Positions 42,994-52,599 of a DNA stretch of 64,000 nt are shown here, piece after piece (the first letter of the stretch is position 1; each line of letters starts with the position of its first letter). Position numbers and translations under genes: made by a program. The DNA comes from Jiangella asiatica. Its GTDB lineage: Bacteria > Actinomycetota > Actinomycetes > Jiangellales > Jiangellaceae. Where the stretch lies: assembly GCF_004349065.1 (NCBI RefSeq), contig NZ_SMKZ01000013.1, positions 62,001-126,000 of the forward strand, in the 5' to 3' direction. The notes beneath the pieces were generated by a model. The model had not been told where the DNA came from, did not search any database, and worked only from the letters and a program-made list of their open reading frames with translations.

Positions 42994-43593
42994 GCCAGCG
43001 CTCACTCGAGCGCCGCTCACGGATTGGGTGGCCCCTACCGCGCACATTCAGGAGGGGGTCTCACTCATGAACGTGCTCGCGCACGCGACCAAGCTCCAGT
43101 CGTGCTTGACGGCGACCGGAGGATCATCCCCGCACCGGCCGGCAGACGGGCGCCCGGAGGGGGATTCGCAGCCCATTTGCGGCGGCGAGCCTGCGGCGAC
43201 CACACGCTGGCCGCCGGCGACGCACATGCTGTACTGCCCTCGTAGACCGCTACTGCGACATCCAGCACCCGCACATCTTCCAGAGCTGCTTACACGCGAC
43301 CGGCCCAGGCGACACGACCACACCGTGCTGGCCACAGCTACAGCCCACCGCGTGACAGGTCCAAGTGCCAGATAGAGCGGGTGTACCGCTCGGGGAGACA
43401 TGGTTGCCCGCGAAAGAGCGGGGCCTCCCCTCGTCCGGCCCCAGGCGTTGACGGGGGCACCACGACTCGTTACTTTAAAAAACCTACCTGGATACAGAAG
43501 ATGTTTTCCGCATAGAGGATGTTAACGCTCACAGCGTCGCTTAGCTACCGTCCAGTGCACTCCATCCGCCGCTAGTCGATACGGAGGTTTCAC
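42994..43593. other. Gene-poor stretch before the FAD-oxidoreductase operon
   Basis: An ATG at 43067 has a good ribosome site (AGGAGGG) and 102 codons, but the product (His/Pro/Arg-rich) looks non-coding or degraded. 43470-43530 is unusually AT-rich for this genome (TACTTTAAAAAACC). TGTTAACGCTCACA (43520-43533) resembles a LacI-type operator and may control the operon at 43594. Confidence 0.4.
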
Positions 43594-45057
43594 GTGTCGT
43601 TCAAGGTTCGTGAAGGTCATGACGTTGTCGTGGTGGGAGGAGGAACGGCTGGAGCAATCGCGGGTATCGCCGCCGCGCGGACTGGGGCACGAACACTCGT
43701 CGTGGAACAACAGGGTCACCTGGGTGGCACCCTCGCGTTCGGCATGAGCATCACCGGCGCCGTCGACGCAAGCGGCCGATGGGCCCTGGGCGGCACCGGG
43801 CGTGAGGTACTGCAGCGGCTGGAGGCCCAGGGCGGGGCCACGCGGGCGCATCTGAGCGAGATGTACGCGTCCGTCATCGGCCAGAGTCCGGAGATGCTCC
43901 GCATCGAACTGCTGCGCATGACGCTCGAAGCCGGGGCGAAGCTGTTGTTCCATTCGACGCTCGTGGACGTCACCACCGACGGTCAGCGGGTGACCGGGGT
44001 CGTCGTGGCCAACAAGAACGGGCTGGAGAAGATCCCGGCCGATATCGTCGTCGATGCCACGGGTGATGCGGACGTCGTGGCCCGCGCCGGCGGCCGATTC
44101 ACGTTCGGGCGACCCGGCGACGCGCTCGCCCAGCCCAGCTCGCGGATCTTCCTCGTCGGCAATGTCGACATCGACCGAACCTTCGACTACCTCGAGAACA
44201 ATCCTGACGACCTCCAGCCCCCGCCGGGCTGGCGCAAGCCCGGGACGTCTGTGGAGGGTGCAGAGGCCGCGGACACGCCGACGGTCGAACACCTGCGGAC
44301 AACTCCGGGCATCAACATCGAGGGCTTCGCCGGACTCGTGCGCAAGGCGAAGGCCGCGGGAGACCTGAACGTGCCCCGCGCCTGGGTGGGGATGTACACG
44401 TATCCCGGCCGGCGCGAAGTCGGGATCAACTTCACGCGGGCGCACGGTGTCGACGGAACGGACTCTGATTCGATCACTCAAGCTGAGGTCGAGACGCAGC
44501 TGCAGATGGCGGACGCGGTCGAGTTCCTGCGCAAGTACGTACCCGGCTTCGAGGGCTGCTACGTGGTCGCGACCCCGTACCAGTTGGGTGTGCGCGAATC
44601 GCGCCACGTCGTGGGACACTACGCCCTGACGGAGTCGGACGTCCTCAGTGGCGCCAGCTTCGACGACCAGATCGGCCGAGCCGCCTACGCTCTGGACATC
44701 CACGACATCGGCGAGGGCGTCGTCACCGGTGGCCGGAAGGTCAGTGGCGGCGGAATCACGATCATCCCGATCGAGAAGTCCTACGGTGTGCCGATGCGAT
44801 GCCTCATTCCGGTGGACCTGTCCAACGTCGTCGTCGCCGGCCGCTCGATCTCCGCCGAGCACGAGGCTGCCGGGTCGGTCCGTGGTCAGGCGGTCTGCAT
44901 GATGACCGGGCACGCCGCGGGCACCATCGCCGCCCTAGCGGCGATGGACCGAGTCGAACCGCGCAACCTCAACTACGACAAGGCCAAGGAGACGCTTTTG
45001 GCCCAGGACGCCGTCATCGACGTCGGCGAGCCTCTGATCGCGGGTGTGGCGCGCTGA
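43594..45057 (+). CDS. FAD-dependent oxidoreductase (FAD_oxidored family), copy 1
   Basis: 487 residues from GTG behind ACGGAGG. The N-terminal dinucleotide fold DVVVVGGGTAGAIAGIAAAR (8-27) with VVEQQGHLGGT (about 42), a second nucleotide-contact segment VVDATGDADVVARAGG (about 150), and the C-terminal GRSISAEHEAAGSVRGQAV (about 423) define the PF12831-type family. Such enzymes occur in glycan loci, where they may oxidise a sugar or a sulfated or deoxy sugar. First gene of an ABC-importer operon. Paralogous to the gene at 49587. Confidence 0.85.
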   Translation: MSFKVREGHDVVVVGGGTAGAIAGIAAARTGARTLVVEQQGHLGGTLAFGMSITGAVDASGRWALGGTGREVLQRLEAQGGATRAHLSEMYASVIGQSPEMLRIELLRMTLEAGAKLLFHSTLVDVTTDGQRVTGVVVANKNGLEKIPADIVVDATGDADVVARAGGRFTFGRPGDALAQPSSRIFLVGNVDIDRTFDYLENNPDDLQPPPGWRKPGTSVEGAEAADTPTVEHLRTTPGINIEGFAGLVRKAKAAGDLNVPRAWVGMYTYPGRREVGINFTRAHGVDGTDSDSITQAEVETQLQMADAVEFLRKYVPGFEGCYVVATPYQLGVRESRHVVGHYALTESDVLSGASFDDQIGRAAYALDIHDIGEGVVTGGRKVSGGGITIIPIEKSYGVPMRCLIPVDLSNVVVAGRSISAEHEAAGSVRGQAVCMMTGHAAGTIAALAAMDRVEPRNLNYDKAKETLLAQDAVIDVGEPLIAGVAR

Positions 45058-46019
45058 TGGGTGGCGCGCGAGGCGCGCCGGTGCCACAGCGGACGGCAGT
45101 CGGTCAGACACCGGACGCGCCAGATCCGCGGGACGACCAGCGCCGGCCCTCAGCCAGCCGGCCGGCGGCACAACGCCGCTGGCGGTCGTCTTCGGCACCG
45201 CTGTCGATCGGGCTCACCGCTCCTGTCCTCGTGCTCGTCGCCCTGGTCAGCGTGGTCCCGATCGTCTACGCCACCCGTCTCAGTCTTTTCGAGACGCAGT
45301 TCATGAACATCGGCGAGTTCATCGGCTTGGACAACTTCCGGCAGGCACTGGGCACGAGCGCGGCGCGGGCCGACATTCTGCGGACGCTGGTCTACGTCTC
45401 GGTGTCCTTGGTGGTGGCTGTTCCACTCGGCCTGGCCCTGGCCTTGATGCTCAACCTGCCCTTCCGCTTCCGTGCCGCCTTCCGGGCGGTCATCTTTCTT
45501 CCCTGGGTCGTGTCGCAGACGGTCGCGGCTCTCCTGTGGAAGTGGTTGCTCAATCCCGACTATGGACCACTGCCACTGGGCTCGTTCGACCCGTTCGCCG
45601 ACTCGGTGATGGCGATGGGCGCATTGATACTCGCCAACGTCTGGATCAGCTATCCGCTCGCCGCGATGCTGTTCCTCGCCGCCCTGCAGACGGTTCCAGG
45701 CGAGCTGCTCGAAGCTGCCGAGGTCGACGGTGCGGGAAAGCTGCGGAGGTTGGTGTCCGTCATACTACCCACCATCAAATCGACCGTACTGATCGTGACC
45801 ATCATGCTCACGCTCTTCTTTTTCAACATGGTCACGTTGGTCTACACGTTGACCGCCGGTGGTCCGCACAGCGCCACGCAAACGCTGAGCCTGCAGGCGT
45901 TCCGAGAATCCTTCCAGTTCTTTCATCTCGGCCTCGGCGCCGCATACAGCATCGTTCTGTTCGGTTTCAACATCCTCTTCGGCGCGGCGTATGTGCGCGT
46001 GCTGAGGTCGGAGAAGTGA
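45057..46019 (+). CDS. ABC sugar permease, MalF type
   Basis: 320 residues, one-base stop/start overlap (TGATG). About 40 basic residues precede six predicted helices; EAA loop LLEAAEVDGAGKLRRLVSVI (about 217). Pairs with the next permease. No ATPase gene lies in this operon, so a shared MsmK-like ATPase, such as the one at 4916, probably serves it. Confidence 0.9.
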   Translation: MGGARGAPVPQRTAVGQTPDAPDPRDDQRRPSASRPAAQRRWRSSSAPLSIGLTAPVLVLVALVSVVPIVYATRLSLFETQFMNIGEFIGLDNFRQALGTSAARADILRTLVYVSVSLVVAVPLGLALALMLNLPFRFRAAFRAVIFLPWVVSQTVAALLWKWLLNPDYGPLPLGSFDPFADSVMAMGALILANVWISYPLAAMLFLAALQTVPGELLEAAEVDGAGKLRRLVSVILPTIKSTVLIVTIMLTLFFFNMVTLVYTLTAGGPHSATQTLSLQAFRESFQFFHLGLGAAYSIVLFGFNILFGAAYVRVLRSEK

Positions 46020-46924
46020 TGACCATGGCGAATTCCGCGACTGCCCGTGGCAACACGACCATGGCGCGTCGGACGGCGGCGGATCGACCCCGGGGTAGGC
46101 CGCGCGGCTCGACGTCGCGCTGGGTGTACGTGGGCCTGGCCGCAGCCTCGGTGCTGGCTCTGACGCCGATCCTCTGGGCCGTCTCCACCTCGCTGAAGCC
46201 CGAGTCGCTGGTCATCAACGCCGATCCGACCTGGATTCCCACCAACCTCACCTTCGAGAACTACCGGATCGTTCTCAACGAGTCGATGTTCCCGCGGTAC
46301 GTGCTGAACACGTTTCTGGTGGCCGTGGCGGCCGTCTTGTTCACATTGGTCTGCGCGTTGCCGGCCGCCTACGCGGCTTCCAGGCTTCCGTTCAGGGGCC
46401 AGCGAGCCATGCTGTTCTGCATTCTCACGACCACCATGATCCCGGGAATCGCGATCCTCGTACCGACGTACTACCTGGCGGTCACCACCGGTCTCTATGA
46501 CACGTTCGTGATCCTCGTGATCGTCTACGCAGCCTGGCAGGTTCCCTCGAGCGTCTGGGTCCTGCGAGGCTTCGTCGACAGCGTCCCCGTCGACATCGAA
46601 GAAGCCGCACGAATAGACGGCTGCAGCCGAATCGGAGCATTTTTGCGGGTCTTGATGCCCATCCTCCGACCGGGCATCGGTGGTGCCTTCATCTTGGCTT
46701 TCGTCAACATCTGGAACGACTTTCTCATCGCCAGCACGATGGTGAGCACCGACGAGCGCCGGCTCGTCTCGGTCGGGCTGTACCAATACCTGTCCGACAC
46801 CGGGGTGATCTGGGGGCAGCTGACGGCGGCGGTGGTCGTCACGTTGCTTCCCATCATCGTCTTGTTCACTGTCCTCAGCCGCTATCTCACCGCCGGCCTG
46901 GCCGCGGGAGCAACGAAAGGATAA
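46019..46924 (+). CDS. ABC sugar permease, MalG type
   Basis: 301 residues, TGATG overlap with the previous gene. Six predicted helices and the EAA loop IEEAARIDGCSRIGAFLRVL (about 195-215). Ends 3 bp before the binding-protein start. Confidence 0.9.
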   Translation: MTMANSATARGNTTMARRTAADRPRGRPRGSTSRWVYVGLAAASVLALTPILWAVSTSLKPESLVINADPTWIPTNLTFENYRIVLNESMFPRYVLNTFLVAVAAVLFTLVCALPAAYAASRLPFRGQRAMLFCILTTTMIPGIAILVPTYYLAVTTGLYDTFVILVIVYAAWQVPSSVWVLRGFVDSVPVDIEEAARIDGCSRIGAFLRVLMPILRPGIGGAFILAFVNIWNDFLIASTMVSTDERRLVSVGLYQYLSDTGVIWGQLTAAVVVTLLPIIVLFTVLSRYLTAGLAAGATKG

Positions 46925-46927
46925 GAG

Positions 46928-48241
46928 GTGTCCAGAATGACTCTCCGACCAGCGACGGGACTGTCTCGCCGGAAGATTCGTCTCGGTGTCGTGGCGGGTG
47001 TGGTGGCCGTGGCCGCCTGCGGCAGCGCCGGCACCTCGGGCGACGACGGCGCCGTCACCCTGGAGGTGTGGTCGGTCATCGACCCGGAATCCACGACCGA
47101 TCCTCGTGGCGCGGCGTTCCAGGACCAGCTCGAAGTGTTCGAAGAAAGCCACCCGGACTTCAAGGTCAACGTCACCGTCTACCCCTTCGCCAAGATCGCC
47201 GAGGAGCTGATCCGCGCGAGCGCGACCGGCAGAGGACCGGACGTGGTCGACGTGTACGACCCGGTCGTGCCGATGCATATCGCGGCCGAAAGCATCCAGC
47301 CGCTCGACGACTATGCCGGTCCGTGGCTGGACGAGTTCGGTGACGACTACATCTTCCCGCTGGAGCCACTCCGCGGCGGTGGCGACAGCATCTACGCGAT
47401 GGCCTACGAGATGCGCGGCCAGGTTCTGTGGTACCGCCAGGACCTGCTTGACCAAGCCGGAGTCGCTGCGCCGACGTCGCTGAGCGAGGTGGCGGCGAGC
47501 GCGGGAGCCCTGTCAGAACTACCCGGTGACGTGACGGGGTTCGGTTTCGGGCTGTCCACGGATCTCGCCGGATCGGACCTGGTGGAGAAGTTCATCCCGC
47601 TCCTGTGGGGGTTCGGCGGTGAGTACATCGGTGAAGACGGCCGCGCCGAGTTCAATAGCCACGCCGGGGTCCAGGCGATCGAATGGCTCCTGTCGGTCCG
47701 CGACAACGGCGGCTACGGCGAGGGCGCGCTTCGCACGAACTCCGATGACGTGCTGGCACAGGTACGCGCGGGCACCGCGGCCATGACGGTCGGCGGAACC
47801 CAACGCGTCGCCAGCGCTAGGACCGGCGACGGCGTCGGTGAGAACCTGGTGACCGCACCCATCCCCGGTGCCGAGCCGGGGACCGTCGTGCCCACCCTGG
47901 TCGAAGGCTGGACCTACGCGATCGGAGCGAACTCCGAGCATCCCGACGAAGCGTGGGAGTTCATCAAGGCCAAGCTGACCAGCGAGTACCAGGTGCGGTC
48001 CGCGGACGCAGGCGTGCTCCCCGTGCTCGCGAGCACCTACGAGAACGGCTCGCCAGAACTGCTCAGCTGGCGCGACTACCTGGCTGAACACGGCAGAAGC
48101 GTCCACTACCCGGAGGACTGGAGCGAGCTCAACACGGACCTGACCGCCGCTGTACAGGACATCATCTTCCACGATGCCCCGGTGCAGGAGACGTTGGACG
48201 AACTCGCGGAGGCCTACAACAGCGAACATGGGTTCGACTAG
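46928..48241 (+). CDS. ABC importer substrate-binding lipoprotein
   Basis: 437 residues from GTG (an ATG at 46937 behind AGAGG is also possible). Signal VVAGVVAVAAC with lipobox Cys at about 33, then a family 1 solute-binding fold (LEVWSVIDPE...). It is last in its operon, whereas binding proteins are usually first. The substrate is presumably a plant or microbial glycan fragment handled by the FAD oxidoreductase. Confidence 0.88.
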   Translation: MSRMTLRPATGLSRRKIRLGVVAGVVAVAACGSAGTSGDDGAVTLEVWSVIDPESTTDPRGAAFQDQLEVFEESHPDFKVNVTVYPFAKIAEELIRASATGRGPDVVDVYDPVVPMHIAAESIQPLDDYAGPWLDEFGDDYIFPLEPLRGGGDSIYAMAYEMRGQVLWYRQDLLDQAGVAAPTSLSEVAASAGALSELPGDVTGFGFGLSTDLAGSDLVEKFIPLLWGFGGEYIGEDGRAEFNSHAGVQAIEWLLSVRDNGGYGEGALRTNSDDVLAQVRAGTAAMTVGGTQRVASARTGDGVGENLVTAPIPGAEPGTVVPTLVEGWTYAIGANSEHPDEAWEFIKAKLTSEYQVRSADAGVLPVLASTYENGSPELLSWRDYLAEHGRSVHYPEDWSELNTDLTAAVQDIIFHDAPVQETLDELAEAYNSEHGFD

Positions 48242-48454
48242 CCCCGCGTTGGCGCGTCGAAATTCCTGGCTGGTCATCTCGGGCAGAGGCGCCGACCGCG
48301 TGGGCACAGATCGGATCGGCGCGCGCCTCAGCGTTGATGGAATTCGGGCCTGACCTGCAATGATGCCTTGACACACCGCTCGATACGGGAGGGGCTCGCG
48401 CCCGAACGTTCCGGTGACGGTCGCCTCTCACCGTTTCGGGGTACAGGGCGGCGC

Positions 48455-48760
48455 ATGGCAGCCATCCGATTCGTGCTCACCCAGGCCCCGCACCCGGGCA
48501 GCTGCTTCGTCGAAGTCAAGGCCGACGACGGCCGCTCGGTCTCGGTTGGCCAGTGGCGGCACTGGGAAGACGGCCTACGGGAACTGCGGGTCACCGCTGA
48601 CGACGTCGACGAGGCGGTCCGCGGCGTCGACCGGGCGCACGCGCCGGCGGTTGGATCGGTCTCGTCAAGTTGTCCCATGCTGCGGTCTCGAGCAGGAAGT
48701 GGGCCGCGCGCGCAGGTGTGCCTGGGCTGTGGTGATCGCCCGCAGGCACCTTTGGGGTAG
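48455..48760 (+). CDS. Uncertain small ORF before the kinase remnant
   Basis: 101 residues; the first ~65 (MAAIRFVLTQAPHPGSCFVE...) look like a genuine compact domain, the rest is Cys/Arg/Gly-rich and probably read-through in degraded DNA. Not recognised. 48242-48454 before it holds no gene. Confidence 0.35.
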   Translation: MAAIRFVLTQAPHPGSCFVEVKADDGRSVSVGQWRHWEDGLRELRVTADDVDEAVRGVDRAHAPAVGSVSSSCPMLRSRAGSGPRAQVCLGCGDRPQAPLG

Positions 48761-48923
48761 GCCTGCCACGGGGCTGAGCGCGGCGCCGCAAGTCGTCGAT
48801 CATGCGTTCCACTTGGAGACCACGCGGGCGGCATCGGCTGCGCAGTGGCGGAGTACGTCCAGTGTCCTGGGACGCAGGTTCGCTGATGCGAGGTCGATCC
48901 TGTTGGCCGCCTGGGCGACGCCA

Positions 48924-49511
48924 GCCCGGTGGTTCGCCGGCCGCCAGATGGCACAGGTCGCCGACGTGCACGGCTGGCTGCTCGGCGACCTCGGGTCCGG
49001 GTTCTTCATGGGCCGCGCCGGCGTACGGGTGACGCCGGCCGCGCTGGACCGGCCCGAGCGGCCAGGACCGCTCGGTCTGGCGGTGCGGCAGACCGTCACC
49101 GGCGTGACCGAGTTCGACCCGACGTCGCGCGGCAGGTGGCGCCGACCTCGTCATGGCGGTCCACGCCAAGCCGCCGGTGGCGCTGTCGGCGCTGGCCCCG
49201 CTGGTGACGGCGCACGCAGGGACCGATCCGGAGGCCGACCGGATACTCGCCGAGGCGGCGGACCACCTGCTCGCGCACGCGCGGGCGGTGCGGGCCGCGG
49301 GGGACCCGACCCCGATCGTGCTGGCCGGGTCGCTGCTCCCACCAACACACCGCTGGCCCGGCTGGTCCGGCCGCGCCTGGCGGAGGCCTGGCCGGACGCC
49401 GTCGTAACCCCGCCCCTCGACGGAGCGGCCGGCGCTGCCTGGCTGACCGTCGTGTCGCTCGCGCCCGACGACATAACGCGCGCCGTCCGCCTGCACGCCG
49501 CCCTGTTCTGA
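48924..49511 (+). pseudogene. BadF/BadG-type sugar kinase (GlcNAc-kinase-like) remnant
   Basis: Pieces of one protein occur in two frames: RWFAGRQMAQVADVHGWLLGD and GSGFFMGRAGVR to about 49140, then VHAKPPVALSALAPLV through PIVLAGSLL in the next frame, then NTPLARLVRPRLAEAWPDAV and GAAGAAWL back in the first frame, ending at 49511. HGWLLGDLGSG is the phosphate-2-like motif of BadF-type N-acetylglucosamine kinases. The N-terminal domain is missing. At least two frameshifts and a truncation make it non-functional. Confidence 0.75.
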
Positions 49512-49586
49512 ACTGCCGCCATTCTCTGAGAACCGGTGCGATGCATCGTGAGCAGCGGTGCCGTGGGACCGGAGCGATCCGCAGAG

Positions 49587-50987
49587 TCAGCGCTCCAGGA
49601 TAGCGCCCTGCTTGCGAAGACGTTCCTGCAGCTCCTTAAGGTCCACTCTGCGCACCGGCCGGCCTTGCTGCACGGCCAGCGCGGATGCCGTGCCGGCCGC
49701 ATGCCCGATCACCATGCAGGCGGCCTGGCCCCGTGCCGATGCCGCGGCCTCGTGGTCGGCACTGATCCCCCGGCCGGCGACGACAACGTTCTGCAGTCCT
49801 ACGGGCAGCAGAGAGCGCAGCGGGATGCCGTACGACCGATTGATCCGCCGCATTGTGAGCCCACCGCCGGTGACCCGCTCGCCCTGGGCGTTCGTATCGG
49901 CGGTGGTCGTCACGTCATGGATGTCCACCGGGTACGCGCCACGGCCGATCTGATCGGAGAAGTCTCGCCCCGATGTCACATCGTCACGGGTCAGCTTGTA
50001 ATCGCCGGAGATGTGCCGCGACTCGCGGACCCCGAGCTGGTGCGGAAGTGCGATCAAGTAGCTGTTCTCGAAGCCCGGAACGTACTTGCGCAGGAAGTTC
50101 ATCGCTTCGAGCGTCTGGAGCTGCAGGTCGGCTTCGGCCTGGCTGACCTGCCTGGGGTCGGTTCCATCGACCCCGTGCACGCGCGTGACGTTGACGACCG
50201 TGTCGGTGCGCCCGGGGAAGGTGTAGAGGCAGATGCGATGGCGGTCGATCGAGAAGTCACCGGCCTTGCGCGCCGTACGGATGAGGCTGTTGAAGGAGGA
50301 CACGTGGGCGCCCGGAGCCTCCCGGATGTACTGCATGGTGTAGGCCTCGCCCGACCAGCCCTTCGGAGCGGCCCGCTCCTCGGGATGGGCCTCGAGGTAC
50401 TGCCAGGTCTTCTCGAAATCGACGTTGGCCACCCGGAAGATGTTGCTGACCGGCTGCGAGAGGTTGTCGCCACAGCGCCCGAGCGTGAACTCGCCGCCGG
50501 CCCGCGCGACCAGGTCCGCGTCGCCTGTGGCGTCGACATAGGCGGCCGCCGACACCTGCTCCAGGCCGGCCTTGTTCGCGACCGTGACCGACGTGACCTG
50601 GCCGTTCTCCGTCGTGGCGGCGACGACCACTGAATGGAAGAGCATCTCGGCGCCCGCGTCCCGCGCCATCCGCATCAGATACATTTTCAGCATCTCCGGG
50701 TCCTGTGCGACAGTGCCGGAGTCGGAGTACGGGAGCGGCGCAGTGGCGTATCCGGCGGCGATCAGCGCGTCGATGAGCTCACGTCCGACACCGCCGAGCG
50801 CCCAGTGTCCCTCTGCGTCACGAGCGCCGATCAGGCTCATGCCGAGCGACAGCATCCCGCCGAGGTAGCCGTACTTCTCGACCACCAGGGTGCGGGCGCC
50901 GGTGCGAGCGGCCGCGATCGCGGCGATCGCTCCTGCCGTGCCACCGCCCGCCACCACGACGTCGTACTCTGCGCGCTGCATTTCCAT
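49587..50987 (-). CDS. FAD-dependent oxidoreductase, copy 2
   Basis: 466 residues, ATG directly after the TAA of the GH51 gene upstream. Same family as the gene at 43594, with VVVAGGGTAGAIAAIAAARTGARTL cut here at its core (about 9-29), YVDATGDADLVARAGGEFTLG (about 155) in parts, and GRGISADHEAAASARGQAA (about 418). The two proteins are alignable end to end by eye. It is transcribed with an arabinofuranosidase, so it may act on a released pentose or its derivative. Confidence 0.85.
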   Translation of the reverse strand: MEMQRAEYDVVVAGGGTAGAIAAIAAARTGARTLVVEKYGYLGGMLSLGMSLIGARDAEGHWALGGVGRELIDALIAAGYATAPLPYSDSGTVAQDPEMLKMYLMRMARDAGAEMLFHSVVVAATTENGQVTSVTVANKAGLEQVSAAAYVDATGDADLVARAGGEFTLGRCGDNLSQPVSNIFRVANVDFEKTWQYLEAHPEERAAPKGWSGEAYTMQYIREAPGAHVSSFNSLIRTARKAGDFSIDRHRICLYTFPGRTDTVVNVTRVHGVDGTDPRQVSQAEADLQLQTLEAMNFLRKYVPGFENSYLIALPHQLGVRESRHISGDYKLTRDDVTSGRDFSDQIGRGAYPVDIHDVTTTADTNAQGERVTGGGLTMRRINRSYGIPLRSLLPVGLQNVVVAGRGISADHEAAASARGQAACMVIGHAAGTASALAVQQGRPVRRVDLKELQERLRKQGAILER

Positions 50988-52502
50988 TTAACGGTCCTTT
51001 CCGACGATCGGACGCATCCGAAGGACGTTCCACGAGACCGGTTCCAGCACGAGGTTCCCGTCCGGCACTGGGCGGCTGACCGGTACCACCGTCGCCGGAG
51101 CGCCGGCGACGTTGGTGGCGCTCGAATCCGGGTGCGAAAGCACCAGATGCTCGACCAGCCGGTAGTCGGCCAATTCTCCGCCCAGGGTCACCTCCATTGG
51201 GTGAGCTGTCCAAGGCGATCGATTCACGACGAAGACCACGAGTTCGTCGTCGTCGGCGTTCCACACGGCCGCGCTCACGATGGATGCGACCCGTCCGTAC
51301 TTCTCGGTCTCGTGCTCGGCGGACATGGCCTCGGCGGCCCGAAGCACTTTGCCGCGGGCGAACCGGGCGACGTGGGCGAACGGGTAGAACGTCGTCTGCC
51401 GCCACCCCGGCCCGCCCGGCTCCGTCATGATCGGCGCGATCACATTGACCAGTTGCGCGAGGCAGCCGATTCGTACCCGGTCGGCATGATTGAGCAGGCA
51501 GATCAGCAGCGATCCCACGACCACCGCGTCGGTGACCGAGTAGCTCTCCTCGGCCAGGCTGGGCGCATGGCGCCACGCCTCGCGGGTCGAGTCGTGCGAG
51601 TGGAACTCCGTCTGCCGCCACACGTTCCACTCGTCGAACGACAGGCCCATGGTCTTCGTGCTGCGCAACTTCTCCTTGATGTGGTCGCAGGTGGCGGTGA
51701 CGGCGCCGATGAAGGACTCCATCGCGTCCGACGATGCCAGGAAAGAGACCTGGTCGTCGTCGCCCTCGTAATAGTCGTGCAGCGAGATGTAATCGACCTG
51801 GTCATAGGCCTCTTCCAGTGCCGTTGCCTCCCAGGCTCCGAAGCTCGGCATCCGGTTGTTGGAGCTGCCGCAGAGGACCAGTTCGATGCCGGGGTCGACG
51901 CGTCTCATCGCCTTCGCGGCCTCGACGGCGACCCGGCCGTACTCCCACGCCGTCTTGTGCCCGATCTGCCAGGGCGCGTCCATCTCGTTTCCGAGACACC
52001 ACATGGTGATGGCATGCGGCGACGCGACGCCGTGCGCGCGGCGCTGATCGGACCAGTAGGTCCCGCTGGGGTGGTTGCAGTACTCGACGAGGTTGCGTGC
52101 GGCGTCCACGCCCCGGGTTCCGAGATTGACCGCGAGCATCATCGTGGTGCCTGCCTGCCGGCACCACTGGGCGAACTCGTTGAGACCGACCTGGTTCGTC
52201 TCACGTGCGCGCCACGCCAGGTCCAGCCGGACCGGTCTTTCCGACGCGGGGCCGACACCGTCCTCCCAGTCGTACGCGGAGACGAAGTTTCCGCCGGGAT
52301 AGCGGACGACCGTCGGACCAAGCTCACGCACCAGTTCCAGGACGTCGGCGCGGAAGCCGGAACGGTCGGCGGCCGGATGTCCCGGCTCGTAGATGCCTGT
52401 GTAGACAGCCCGTCCCATGTGCTCGACGAACGACCCGAACAGCCTGCGGTCGAGAGCGGCCGTTTGGAACAAGCTGTGCAGAACCAGCCGGACCGGGTTC
52501 AC
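50988..52502 (-). CDS. Alpha-L-arabinofuranosidase, GH51
   Basis: 504 residues from GTG behind GAGGAG. GH51 landmarks: RYPGGNFVSAYDWEDG (about 69), the acid/base Glu in WCLGNEMDAPWQIGHK (about 172) and the nucleophile Glu in SFDEWNVW (about 290). No signal peptide, so it trims imported arabino-oligosaccharides. Length is normal for intracellular enzymes. It heads a two-gene operon with an FAD oxidoreductase; an IS element begins 98 bp upstream and may have replaced its promoter. Confidence 0.92.
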   Translation of the reverse strand: MNPVRLVLHSLFQTAALDRRLFGSFVEHMGRAVYTGIYEPGHPAADRSGFRADVLELVRELGPTVVRYPGGNFVSAYDWEDGVGPASERPVRLDLAWRARETNQVGLNEFAQWCRQAGTTMMLAVNLGTRGVDAARNLVEYCNHPSGTYWSDQRRAHGVASPHAITMWCLGNEMDAPWQIGHKTAWEYGRVAVEAAKAMRRVDPGIELVLCGSSNNRMPSFGAWEATALEEAYDQVDYISLHDYYEGDDDQVSFLASSDAMESFIGAVTATCDHIKEKLRSTKTMGLSFDEWNVWRQTEFHSHDSTREAWRHAPSLAEESYSVTDAVVVGSLLICLLNHADRVRIGCLAQLVNVIAPIMTEPGGPGWRQTTFYPFAHVARFARGKVLRAAEAMSAEHETEKYGRVASIVSAAVWNADDDELVVFVVNRSPWTAHPMEVTLGGELADYRLVEHLVLSHPDSSATNVAGAPATVVPVSRPVPDGNLVLEPVSWNVLRMRPIVGKDR

Positions 52503-52599
52503 GCCGACTCCTCGCTGTCCGGTCGGGGCCTGGGCCCGGAGACTTCCGGCACCGGTGTCGACGACAGTTCCAGCACGCTGCGCCCACCGAGTCGGGGTG

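Noticed and set aside
43067-43375. 102-codon plus-strand ORF with a good ribosome site
   Set aside because: Composition is His/Pro/Arg-rich without secondary-structure pattern and it sits in degraded element DNA; mentioned only within the gap entry.
48800-49099. Minus-strand ORF ending LRHCAADAARVVSKWNA
   Set aside because: It overlaps the kinase remnant antisense; the tail looks protein-like but has no start signal or recognisable family.
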